A stretch of DNA of 16,252 nucleotides from Echinostoma caproni (GCA_900618425.1 UZAN01045330.1:16651-32902), one strand, 5' to 3'. Positions 1 to 8,074 are shown, counted from the stretch's first letter. Notes: generated from the letters alone by a model not told the origin. Program-made: numbers and translations.

Positions 1-630
1 GTCGTATTTGTCACCGTGTTTGCCATAACGGGTGAATCGGTCACCATACCTATCCTTGTGTTCGTACAATCGGTCATATTTGTCTTGATGATATTTGTCA
101 TCATATTTCCCGTAGTTGTCATAATGATCCACATCGTAACGGTTATCGTATCTGTCTGCACGATGTCCACGGAATTTGTCGTATCCGAATCTGTAATCAT
201 CATAAGTGTTGTCGTATTTGTCACCGTGTTTGCCATAACGGGTGAATCGGTCACCATACCTATCCTTGTGTTCGTACAATCGGTCATATTTGTCTTGATG
301 ATATTTGTCATCATATTTCCCGTAGTTGTCATAATGATCCACATCGTAACGGTTATCGTATCTGTCTGCACGATGTCCACGGAATTTGTCGTATCCGAAT
401 CTGTAATCATCATAAGTGTTGTCGTATTTGTCACCGTGTTTGCCATAACGGGTGAATCGGTCACCATACCTATCCTTGTGTTCGTACAATCGGTCATATT
501 TGTCTTGATGATATTTGTCATCATATTTCCCGTAGTTGTCATAATGATCCACATCGTAACGGTTATCGTATCTGTCTGCACGATGTCCACGGAATTTGTC
601 GTATCCGAATCTGTAATCATCATAAGTGTT
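1..630 (-). repeat. Three perfect in-frame 210-bp tandem repeats in the eggshell-type gene
   Basis: Units at 1-210, 211-420 and 421-630 are identical base for base on reading. The period is 70 codons, so copy gain or loss keeps the frame. At 631 the sequence begins like a further unit (gtcatagttg against gtcgtatttg) and then diverges into older, irregular Tyr/Asp/Asn-rich sequence. The array continues past position 1, so the true copy number is unknown. Absence of even silent differences points to recent amplification or gene conversion, or to an assembly that collapsed or copied units. Confidence 0.95.
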
Positions 631-1329
631 GTCATAGTTGTTGTTGGCGTGCTGTCGCGCTCGACCGTAGTTGTCATCGTACCTGTCCTGGTGGGCATAT
701 TGGTTATTATAAGTATTATCATATTTATCATTGTGACCATAATCCTCATGTCCATATCCGTACTCGTGATCATTAGAGCCGTAGTTGTTCTCTGAATCAT
801 AGAAGTAATCGCTGGAACCATATCCATAGTCGTTATCGAAATCGTTGGAACCGTACTTGTTGTTGAACTTGTCTGCATACATTTCATATTGCTTGTATAA
901 ATCATTTCGTTTGAATTCGTCTTCGTTTTCACTGCCTTTATCGTATTTGCCGTAGTATGGTTCTTTCACCCAGTATGGTTCGTGTTTAATCTCCTGGGAG
1001 ACCTCACGAAGTTTGTCCATTCGTTTCTCATAGCGGATTCCGTGTCGATTCTCATATCGGGACTGACCTTCCTTGCTCCATGTCGGGTGGTTATGTTTGT
1101 GTGACCCGTAGAGGCTGTAGTCATCTTGCGATATCGAGGTCAATTCCCGTTTCGCAGTTTCGCTGTCGATTCTGGCAGCTTCTTTGAAGTGAATCATCGA
1201 CTCTTTTTCCGTCTCGGAACGCTTTTCCATTCGGGGTTGCGCGTTGACATGATAGCGCAATCGGTTCCGGTATGCAGGGGCACAGAGCGTCACCCCAACT
1301 AAAAGAGCTATCAGAAATAGCTTTCTCAT
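1..1329 (-). CDS. Secreted tyrosine-rich vitelline/eggshell-type protein, 5' part
   Basis: An open frame of 443 codons starts at the ATG at 1329-1327 and runs off the window edge without a stop, so the C-terminus is missing. Residues 1 to about 17 (MRKLFLIALLVGVTLC, then APA) form a clear signal peptide. Residues 20-120 are charged, with a Tyr/Arg-rich stretch (RYENRHGIRYEKR) near 91-103. From about residue 118 the chain becomes rich in Tyr, Asp, Lys, Gly, His and Asn, with YGKYD, KYD and NYG motifs. Residues 234-443 are three identical 70-residue repeats, about 20% Tyr and 23% Asp. Fluke vitelline precursors are secreted from vitelline cells, their tyrosines are oxidised to DOPA, and they are cross-linked into the eggshell. 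Tyr-Asp-Lys repeats recall schistosome p48 and the trematode eggshell synthesis (TES) family. Membership is inferred from composition and layout, not alignment. No intron is needed in the visible part. Confidence 0.8.
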   Translation of the reverse strand, partial: MRKLFLIALLVGVTLCAPAYRNRLRYHVNAQPRMEKRSETEKESMIHFKEAARIDSETAKRELTSISQDDYSLYGSHKHNHPTWSKEGQSRYENRHGIRYEKRMDKLREVSQEIKHEPYWVKEPYYGKYDKGSENEDEFKRNDLYKQYEMYADKFNNKYGSNDFDNDYGYGSSDYFYDSENNYGSNDHEYGYGHEDYGHNDKYDNTYNNQYAHQDRYDDNYGRARQHANNNYDNTYDDYRFGYDKFRGHRADRYDNRYDVDHYDNYGKYDDKYHQDKYDRLYEHKDRYGDRFTRYGKHGDKYDNTYDDYRFGYDKFRGHRADRYDNRYDVDHYDNYGKYDDKYHQDKYDRLYEHKDRYGDRFTRYGKHGDKYDNTYDDYRFGYDKFRGHRADRYDNRYDVDHYDNYGKYDDKYHQDKYDRLYEHKDRYGDRFTRYGKHGDKYD

Positions 1330-1365
1330 GTTTCTTTGCTATGCTCACTCACTGCGACAGTGACG

Positions 1366-1372
1366 CCTTATA
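1366..1372 (-). promoter_or_regulatory. TATA-like box of the eggshell-type gene
   Basis: On the minus strand the sequence TATAAGG lies about 40 bp upstream of the ATG, which predicts a very short leader of roughly 10-20 nt. Short leaders and TATA boxes are usual for highly expressed tissue-specific eggshell genes. The position is suggestive only; no transcription start is visible from sequence. Confidence 0.5.
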
Positions 1373-1412
1373 TCTACAAGGGATAGTGCGATGTAAACGT
1401 GTCATTTGTTGG

Positions 1413-1443
1413 TTATCGATAAGAACTTGTGTTCCTTATCGAT
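1413..1443. promoter_or_regulatory. Inverted TTATCGAT dyad upstream of the eggshell-type gene
   Basis: ATCGATAAGAAC at 1415-1426 is mirrored by GTTCCTTATCGAT at 1431-1443, a near-perfect inverted repeat with a 4-bp spacer. It sits about 85-115 bp upstream of the start codon and about 45-75 bp upstream of the TATA-like box. Each arm contains TATCGATA- or TTATC-like cores, resembling the insect DRE site and GATA-factor sites. Its place in the proximal promoter makes a regulatory role plausible, but the binding factor is unknown. Confidence 0.4.
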
Positions 1444-1588
1444 TCTTTTGCACTGTCATCAGATAAGTAGAGACTAAGCCACTAAGAGCCTAAGAGACTA
1501 CAGGGCACGGAAAATCGAAACATGCACCAGATCTATATCGAATCTGTCCATGATGATCGGTTTATCGTACGAATTATGAAGATTTTCG

Positions 1589-1600
1589 TCACGTGATTGG
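1589..1600 (-). promoter_or_regulatory. CCAAT box overlapping a TCACGTGA palindrome
   Basis: The minus strand reads CCAATCACGTGA, about 260 bp upstream of the eggshell-type start codon. TCACGT is the hexamer found in insect chorion promoters and reported for schistosome eggshell genes; CACGTG is also an E-box. The overlap with CCAAT could be chance, and the distance is longer than for a typical proximal CCAAT box. Confidence 0.3.
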
Positions 1601-2730
1601 AATTGGAAATATTTGTTTCATTGAAAATCACTGTGAAAATTTTACCACGCAGTATTAAATTTATTACTTTTCAACCAGCAGGCATATTAATATCTACTAC
1701 GAATTCGATATGCACATTGTTAATGTGCTCGTAGAAGTAGATACCGATATCACAAAAAGATGAATACTCTTACCTCCGTCAAAACCGGACGAACCCGAAT
1801 GGAGTTACTTATCAAAGTCTCAAATCAAACGTGATTAAATTCCAGAAATAATGGAAATACCCGAATCTACAAAATATAATCCTATCTCCCATTTTATGGA
1901 GTTGCAACCGACGAGCGTTCATGAGAACAGTGACTGGAGAACGAACTTGTTTTTGGTGCCTATTTGACTGCATAAATATAGCGCATGAAGTAATAGGTGG
2001 AATGAAGTGAGAATATACAAGTGAAAATAATGAGGAGTTCATAGTGAAGATTGTGATCATTGGCATGCAAGGCCTTTTGCGTGTTGTTCTTTGGTGTGTG
2101 GTTGGTGTGTTTGCGAATGAGAGCTTGTGGAGGGAGGGTATGCCCCCAAATTATGAATAAAAGGCTATGGCAGAACCGGTGTTCTTACAAACTGCTTCTA
2201 CCGCACAAAGGAGAGGGAGCGGGAATCAACTCTGCTGTAACAAAATTTGGAATTTACTCCCTCTTTATAAACTTTCTTTGACCATAAAGAGAGAACAAGA
2301 AGCTTCATACGCATGGATTGTGTGATTATCCTCAGTCAGGATTTGGGAAACTGCCGCAGCTCCAGTTCTTGCTAATCCCCGTTTGCTTCAAAGGAGCAGA
2401 TGAAATGATAAACGCAAAACGGTGTCGNGGTGTCGCATTCAGGTGTAATTTGTCTTTTTCCCGCATCAGGTGAAAAGGCTTGGACATGGATATAAGGCGG
2501 AGTTTAGCCACAAAAGATGATTAAATTCGTCTGCTCAGTATATAGTGTTCCTGAGTCACATTGACTTGCAACTCTTTCAGATTTATATGGCTGCGAGTAG
2601 TCAAAGGCTCATTGATGTAAGCAACTAACTTCACAAATTTTCACTAGTCTTAAGATCTTACGCTTGAGTGGATTCTTCTGGAGTGGTTCATATATGTCAC
2701 ATAACAAAGATTGGAAACGTTGATAGACGG
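1601..2730. other. Intergenic stretch, no gene recognised
   Basis: All frames are broken by stops every few dozen codons and no conserved protein motif or RNA gene stands out. It contains a small assembly-gap scar at 2421-2435. AT-rich patches near 1600-1710 have no clear repeat structure. Confidence 0.5.
2421..2435. other. Assembly-gap scar with 7-bp duplicated flank
   Basis: A single N at 2428 is flanked on both sides by the same 7 bases, ggtgtcg. A single N between identical ends is what an unmerged contig overlap leaves. The real sequence probably contains the 7-mer once. Confidence 0.7.
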
Positions 2731-2734
2731 CGAG

Positions 2735-2872
2735 ACTCTGTGATGATTGACAAAAGCTATGAACTGCTGTTTCTCCCTGTTGGGAACTCATCAGCAGTTG
2801 CTGCAACTCGAACCACGAAACTTTGTACTGGAAGTCCAAGCCCTCACCCCTGCGCTACGCAGCCGATGGTCA
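2735..2872 (-). repeat. tRNA-derived SINE (S1) with a hammerhead-like core
   Basis: On the minus strand an A-box-like GCGTAGCGCAGGGG (within 2842-2860) is followed about 30 nt later by a B-box-like GGTTCGAGTTG (within 2803-2816), the internal RNA polymerase III promoter of a tRNA-derived SINE. Downstream lies CTGATGA (2794-2788), a short imperfect hairpin around an AACA loop, and GAAAC (from 2773), the order of a hammerhead ribozyme core. The body matches the element at 8551-8736 over the stretch through GAAACAGC. Stem II has lost at least one base here, so this copy is probably inactive. Confidence 0.65.
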
Positions 2873-3330
2873 ACACTTTGAGCGATTGGTTTAATCAGTT
2901 TACAGTATCATCATTGAATTAGCTCACTCGAATGTTCACAAACACCAAAAACTGCTACCTCTTTCGATATTTTCACTCTCTTTCACTTGCTCCTGTGGAA
3001 AAAATATGTTGGATGCAAGACCAGGCTCCTGCCTGAGCGCATTCGTGAGAATCATCCTGTATGGTTGAAAAGTGGAGTAATCAAGTAAATCACAAATTGT
3101 GGTCGTGTCGCACCTGATGGACACTAATCACATCGTAAACGAGAACAAAGCTTACCAGCGATAAAAAAGAAGGTCTAGACACGTGTGGTTCCGCATTCTA
3201 GCCACAGCGGAGGCAGCTGATGCCCGTCTTCACAACCCTCCTCTGTTTGCCCAAAAACAATGGGTGCAAGCACCAAGCTCCCATGGCCGGCTTGCCGAGA
3301 AATGACGTGTACCGAAAAATCCGATCTAAT

Positions 3331-3425
3331 GCGGATTGGGAACCAATTCTAATTGCTTCCTCTTGTCCCTCGTAAATCCTTATCTGTAACTACACCTTCC
3401 CCCATCAAGCTTTAGCGAAAACCCG
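3331..3425 (-). repeat. Dispersed repeat D, copy 1
   Basis: On the minus strand a core of about 40 bp (3424-3384), including gcttgatgggggaagg, matches a plus-strand segment at 3969-4009 with a few differences. A second matching block follows in both (ggttcccaatccg here, tgttcccattatg there). The two copies are inverted relative to each other about 540 bp apart. The family was not recognised. A neighbouring minus-strand open stretch around 3310-3180 has no identified product. Confidence 0.4.
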
Positions 3426-3968
3426 CAATCCTATAGTATTGCCCCAAATTCATTTAGTCACGACCCTTGTCTCGACGCACAAACTTCAGTCACGCCACTC
3501 TAGGCAAGTCAGAAGAAAAAGTATCGGAATATTTCAAGGTTTACGCATGTTAGAACATTTCTTTTTTTACAAATGTTGATGTGGCAAAGCTTGATTAAGA
3601 AATGTAAGGGTGTGGCGGTCGCATGCTGCACCACATGTTGATTGGAGAATATTTGAACGATGTGCCCGTATCGTCAAACCATTTGATACATCCCGCATAG
3701 TGTTTTCATATATTATGCCATACTCCCGTGAGTAAAAATATCAACTGTAACACAAACGGTATATTATTTTGTGTTCACAAGTCCAGCCATCAATAAAAAT
3801 GTGATACAATAAAAAGGAATGCTTCGGTGCAGTACCTCCACTTAAAGTGAACTCCGTTTTTGAGCTGTGGATACATATACAGTCCGAGGATAATAAAAAC
3901 CGTTCACCAAAATACACCCCATTAATATAAATAGGGTCGAGGTCGACCGTCGAGGTTTAAGAATCACT

Positions 3969-4082
3969 GGTTTTGGCTAATGCTTGATGGGAAAAGGTGT
4001 ATTTATCTACATTGTGTTGTAGTGGCATGATTAAGATGCACTGAAAACGAGCATGTTGGTCAATTTGTGTTCCCATTATGTG
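3969..4082 (+). repeat. Dispersed repeat D, copy 2
   Basis: Inverted partner of the repeat at 3331-3425. The shared core includes gcttgatgggaaaaggtgt. About 110 bp carry recognisable similarity. No coding potential is seen, and the sequence between the two copies has no gene. Confidence 0.4.
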
Positions 4083-4699
4083 TTTAATGGGACTGTTTAA
4101 AGCTGCTACTGGTCTTCGGTTTATCTTTAACTTCTTTGGAGCTGATTAATTCTCAACATAGGTATTTCCATTACCTTTAGTTGTTGTTTCCGAATAAATT
4201 GTATTCAGATACATGTATACCTACCACTACGCACTGTGTTTACCTTCGAAAACGTATCCCTTCACTGCACCTTTTTCGAATTCAAGTGAAACCATTGTAA
4301 CTTCTAATGAAGTTAACTATCTCAAGTGCATTCATTTTGAACACCCTTTACATACACATTCCTTCCAATCATCCGTTCCTAAGACTGTTCTACACATCGT
4401 TTATGCATACCTACGCATGTTTATTGCACTACGCAGCCCTCGATTTTCTCATTCTCACTGATTTCATCTATCCGTGTTCATGATTGGCTAACCCTGACAC
4501 CTATTTACACCCACACCGCCCGCACAAACCTACATAGACTTATCTGCACTGAGGCTTAACGGGGTTTCCCGATCACCAACGTGCACACCCACCGCTTTTC
4601 GATGGGCTCCTCATATGTCGATTCCCACCGTTGACTATAGGCTGGATGGCTATCACTGAGGAGGACACCTGAACAAACGTTAATTAGCTATTCGGTTCA
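4083..4699. other. Non-coding stretch, no gene recognised
   Basis: A C/T-rich open frame of about 80 codons at 4213-4461 has neither a recognisable domain nor biased codon use, and looks like chance. The part from about 4500 to 4690 reads like further decayed repeat leading into element B1. Confidence 0.4.
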
Positions 4700-5250
4700 G
4701 CCCTGGTATGAGCTGGTGGCAACACACGACCCCCGTTTGACGGGCCCGGAGTTCAAATCCCAAAAAGAACAGGGAATAGGCGCTACTGAAACTCGAGTCT
4801 ATACCTCTTCAACTTCAAGTGAAACCAATCAATCTTATTCCACGGGAAAAACACAAGATGATGGTGCTTCGGCCGAAAAACTTCACAGATTGAACCGGGT
4901 TCGCCTAAACCCCGTCCAATCCGAATGACCTAATTTCTCCGTTATTAAGCGTGAAATGAAGACAAGATCGCTCACCACAATGGTCATTTCGCTTCGACTG
5001 TAGTATGCACGTGTGCAGATGAAATGAAATGACCATGGATACATTGTGATCTTGTCTGTATCTCCGTAAATAACCAAAATTACTTTTTAACTGAGTTGCC
5101 GAACGATGATGAAACTTTCGGTGGGGTGAGGTTTGGCTGTTCGCCCCCACCCCGCCTCACCAGGGAAAGTTATGTCCGCAATCCTTGATCGAGTGGGCTT
5201 CATAGACGAGAATGAACGAACCCGATGGCAATTGAACTTGATCGACTAGG
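4700..5250 (+). repeat. Dispersed repeat B, copy 1 (possibly tRNA-headed SINE)
   Basis: This segment aligns in reverse orientation with 7075-7570 and 15515-15905. Shared landmarks in its own orientation are gatggtgcttcggcc, ccaatccgaatgac, the C-rich block near 5145, cttcatagacgagaatgaac, and gatcgactagg at the far end. At the left end a weak A-box-like agctggtggc is followed by a good B-box match, GTTCAAATCC (within 4750-4762), suggesting a tRNA-derived head. The open frame at 4716-4928 lies inside this repeat and is not taken as a gene. The copy carries a nested insertion at 4943-5060. Confidence 0.6.
4936..5067. mobile_element. 118-bp foldback insertion with 7-bp target duplication inside B1
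   Basis: TCTCCGT occurs at 4936-4942 and again at 5061-5067. Removing the 118 bp between them plus one copy restores a sequence that aligns without a gap to copies B2 and B3, which read straight through this site. The insert carries agacaagatc near its left end and its complement gatcttgtct at its right end, with a second inverted block (atggtcatttc/gaaatgacc). This fits a small non-autonomous inverted-repeat element. It encodes no protein. Confidence 0.55.
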
Positions 5251-6130
5251 TAATGAAGCGAGTCACATGGAGATGGATTAATAAATCGATCACCAAGCTC
5301 AGACGTGGCTGTTGGAATGAATCATTGCATGAGGGTATTCAGTCTAGGCCCTCAATAACCGAGTGTGTACATCCCATTGGGGACGAGGTTCTCTCGAAAG
5401 TATCGATTCCTTTGGACCAAATGCAATTAACTATATATTTCTTGCAGTGAAGGGTACACTTGCCAAGATACTTAACAAAGGCACAGCGAGAGAGAGAGAG
5501 AGATCATTTCATCCAACTAACAGAAATCCTATTTTTCTGTGATTCACGGGATGACTATTACATTCAATTCACAATGGCAGTAGCAACAATCTGCCACCTG
5601 CAGTTCCTCCCTTCGCTACTCAGCTTCGTAGCACATGTTCATATCTTTATTGCATCACTGATCAACCCGTCGCATCTTCGCACATCCTGATTGTGATGAG
5701 AGCTCTAATCATACCGCAAATCACTCACACCGGATGTCCNGGATGTCCCGTGACTGGTCGGCCCCGTTATCGACCTTACCAGTATTAACAGGTCTAACGA
5801 TTCTTGATACGTATTTCACCCATTGACCCTGTAAAATGTGTTGACACAATTGCAGTCAGTCCGATCCAGTTCAGTGACTTGTGTTCTTCAAAAACCAGGG
5901 GCGTACAACGATAACACTGCATCTGAGCGATCCTTATAGTTTAGTGAATGAGTCAGGTAGTGATGAGAATGAGTTACAATTATCCATGATCCCACATACA
6001 ATGATAAATCTGTATTGGGTGCTCCATGAGGTATGAAGTTGAGGTAGGTAAGATATTCTACCCATGGTTACCTTAATATTGATCGGCTACTTTCTTCTAC
6101 TTGAGGAGCAGTGGCCTCCATTAACGAATT
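5251..6130. other. Non-coding stretch with a short (GA)n and a gap scar
   Basis: No gene or known RNA is recognised. A short AG dinucleotide run lies at about 5488-5503. A single N at 5740 is flanked by the same 8 bases, ggatgtcc (5732-5739 and 5741-5748), another apparent unmerged contig overlap. Short open frames here lack any recognisable motif. Confidence 0.5.
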
Positions 6131-6136
6131 CAGTGT

Positions 6137-6237
6137 GGCCTCGTGGCTCAGCTGGTAGAGCATGCGCGTACAAAGCGTAGGCGGTGTCTATGCATGGGTT
6201 CCAATCCNTATGCATGGGTTCCAATCCCGTCGAGGCT
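6137..6237 (+). tRNA. tRNA-like sequence (pseudo-tRNA or SINE head), split by a gap
   Basis: If the duplicated 19 bp around the N at 6208 are collapsed to one copy, a near-complete cloverleaf appears. Acceptor stem GGCCTCG (6137-6143) pairs with CGAGGCT (6231-6237). The D arm is GCTC-AGCTGGTA-GAGC. The anticodon stem TGCGC/GCGTA encloses loop GTACAAA. The T stem is ATGGG/CCCGT with loop TTCCAAT. A-box (6144-6155) and B-box (6217-6227) are both good. The anticodon would read ACA (Cys codon UGU), but the variable arm is about 14 nt, long as in Ser/Leu tRNAs, and the T loop has a pyrimidine at position 57. A diverged relative lies at 16018-16091, so this is more likely a tRNA-derived repeat than a working tRNA-Cys. 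Confidence 0.5.
6189..6227. other. Assembly-gap scar with 19-bp duplicated flank
   Basis: The N at 6208 separates two identical 19-mers (6189-6207 and 6209-6227, beginning tatgcatggg). This is the clearest of the gap scars and breaks the tRNA-like sequence. Collapsing it restores normal T-arm spacing, which independently supports an artefact. Confidence 0.85.
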
Positions 6238-6309
6238 ACTGAACTTTCGCAACAACAAACGCCATAGAAACTTCAAATCCGCCAAACATCCATTTGCCCA
6301 AAATAAACA

Positions 6310-6493
6310 CTAATAGTTGAATTTATTTTTATTGCGAACGAAGGAAAAGTCATCTGGATTTGTGTAGCCAGCTATTCCAGGGGAAGAGTTAGCTAAAATA
6401 GTCACTCCATCAGCAAGCACACAATATGATGGCATGGCCGGATCAGTTATGCTGACGTTAATAGTAGTCAGCCCGGGATTCACCGAAGGAAAT
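6310..6493 (-). CDS. Possible terminal coding exon, protein not recognised
   Basis: On the minus strand an acceptor-like AG (plus 6494-6495) is followed by 60 sense codons and a TAG at 6312-6310. The peptide is well balanced: it begins FPSVNPGLTTINVSITD, contains PSYCVLADGVTI and NSSPGIAGYTNPDDFS, and ends NKNKFNY. It has one N-glycosylation-type NVS, one NSS and a single Cys, which would suit a beta-rich extracellular module. AATAAA hexamers occur at its very end and overlap the last codons. No start codon is present, so it would need upstream exons at higher coordinates. A chance open frame cannot be excluded. Confidence 0.35.
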
Positions 6494-6534
6494 CTAATTT
6501 ATGTTAATCCACAACTAAGTGGATAGTCTTAATC

Positions 6535-6858
6535 AATGCTATTTATGCAACGTGTCAAACCCGAACAACGTTCGGAGTGTATCGAAAAAAAGATGCGCCA
6601 TGTGATTTGTTTTATACAGATTGTAATTTTTGGGAAAACACAGCGATGTCGGTACAGGTGAAATAAGCCGACGTTTCGGTTACCGCGGGTAACCTTTATC
6701 AAGGCAATTTTTTACAATCGAATGAGTCAGGAACAGTTTTGCCAACTAGCCTCTCACGTAAAGGTTACCCGCGGTAACCGAAACGTCGGCTTATTTCACC
6801 AGTACCGACATCGCTGTGTTTTCCCAAAAATTACAATTTGTATAAATGCTATTTATGC
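6535..6858. mobile_element. Hairpin element flanked by 14-bp direct repeats
   Basis: AATGCTATTTATGC at 6535-6548 recurs at 6845-6858, a candidate target-site duplication around about 296 bp. Inside lie two 88-bp inverted arms, 6611-6698 and 6759-6846, matching at 86 of 88 positions, with a 60-nt loop. Each arm holds its own hairpin, GGTTACC-GCG-GGTAACC, next to a GAAACGTCGG block. There is no coding capacity. The structure fits a foldback/MITE-like insertion or an inverted duplication made during retrotransposition. The right direct repeat overlaps the arm end by 2 bp. Confidence 0.65.
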
Positions 6859-7074
6859 TTCATATTACACCGTCACCGTTCAGCTTTTGTTTACTCTTGT
6901 GCCTTTCAGAGCTACAAATGCATTCCCCAAAAGTGATAAACTTCTAAGGAACCTAACCTCAACGGAATTCCAACCACCACGTCGCCGAGACTACAGCCCA
7001 TGCAACAGTTTATGACCACATTCACGCTTGTTTGAAGCCATCGATGCAACTTGTCACGGCACACTTATCTATAC

Positions 7075-7570
7075 GACCGATCGAGGTCAATCATCGTCCG
7101 GTTAGTTCATTCCCGTCTATGAAGCACATTTGACCAATGCTCAGTGGTATACAGTTTCCTGGGCGGGTAAAGAGGACAGAAGAACGGCCAGACCCTACCC
7201 CACCCCACCCAAACTTTCATCCTCGCTCAAAAAGTACTTTAGTTTATTTAATGAGAAGTTGGTTCATTCGGATTGGATGCGGCTTACACAGCTGCGATCC
7301 AATTGGTTTGATGGCCGAAGCACCAATCACCTTGTGGGTTCCCATGGAATGCGATTGGTTGGATCCATTTGAAGTAACAACGGATTCATTCGGTTTTTCA
7401 CAAGCACCAGGCACTATAGATGATGTTCGGTATGGGTTTCACTCTTTGGGAAATTTTTAATTCCCCACTATTTGAATGCATTTAAATACGGTGGAAATGC
7501 TTGTGATAACCGACAAATAACAGATTCAATTTAAATCACAACAGTTTCACTTGAAGCTGAGAAGGTATAG
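7075..7570 (-). repeat. Dispersed repeat B, copy 2
   Basis: This copy runs opposite to B1. Shared blocks, as read on the plus strand, are cgatcgaggtcaatc, gttcattcccgtctatgaag, the ccctaccccaccccaccc block, ggttcattcggattgg, ggccgaagcaccaatcacc and cccatggaatgcgattgg. It continues through caccaggcactatag to ccccactatttgaatgc, a part shared with the fragment at 8740-8884, then a short stretch resembling the tail of SINE S2 (7480-7520). The final tttcacttgaagctgag block matches B1 again. The two open frames at about 7130-7460 lie within the repeat and are not called as genes. Confidence 0.6.
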
Positions 7571-8050
7571 TGCTTCCAAGTTTATGGTTGACTGGATTGT
7601 ATCTGACCGGAGAGTCTGGAGGACGGTAATTGGAACTCAATAGCACATATTTTCCTGTTTGACATCGATTGGACCACTTCAAGTTTGATTTGAGAAGTTG
7701 TCATTCCCATTTGCGGAACTATCACTTTGAATTAAGAAAGAAACGCTGTAGATGGATCCATACATCTCATTGGTCAAGTGATCACACGTTTTTTCTACTC
7801 TCTGATTAACCATCAGTTTTCCCACACCCTTTCTGTATTCAAATGAGGAAGATTCCAGACGTACGTCAGTTTGGTGGGTCGGTAATGCAGTGATGCGCGA
7901 GACAGCTAAACTGGACCCAACTTGATGGGCACAAAGGGTGGCGCATAATTTACTTAGGTGTGCTACAATCCTGTGTTGCCAAAATCCATCCAATTGAAAG
8001 GTTTTGGTCATTATATTGGTCTTTTTTCAACGGTAAACAAGATCGGAATT
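7571..8050. other. Non-coding stretch upstream of the retrotransposon
   Basis: The only long frame is a minus-strand stretch of 110 codons at 7679-8011 with no recognised domain. It may be part of the retrotransposon's 5' region read backwards, or another repeat. No promoter or RNA gene was identified. Confidence 0.35.
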
Positions 8051-8074
8051 ACCTTCACTTAAGCGCTCTCACGA

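Noticed and set aside
1..630. CRISPR-like or satellite array
   Set aside because: The 210-bp units are contiguous, without spacers, and sit in frame within a protein gene.
16..795. Plus-strand open frame of 259 codons, very hydrophobic and repeated
   Set aside because: It is the antisense of the eggshell-type repeats: GAC/GAT/TAC/TAT codons read backwards become Val/Ile codons, giving a false membrane-like protein. The minus frame has a signal peptide, a clean ATG and upstream promoter-like elements.
1121..1348. Minus-strand frame of 75 codons over the eggshell gene start
   Set aside because: It overlaps the real reading frame in another phase, lacks a signal peptide or motif, and covers sequence already explained.
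4716..4928. Plus-strand frame of 70 codons
   Set aside because: It lies inside dispersed repeat B1, and the homologous parts of B2 and B3 do not keep it open.
6722..7015. Plus-strand frame of 97 codons
   Set aside because: Starts in the loop of the hairpin element and runs through its right arm; the peptide has no recognisable feature.
7130..7460. Two overlapping plus-strand frames
   Set aside because: Both lie inside repeat copy B2; no protein motif.
7679..8011. Minus-strand frame of 110 codons
   Set aside because: No domain, no promoter, and it borders a retrotransposon; more likely repeat-derived than a gene, though not excluded.
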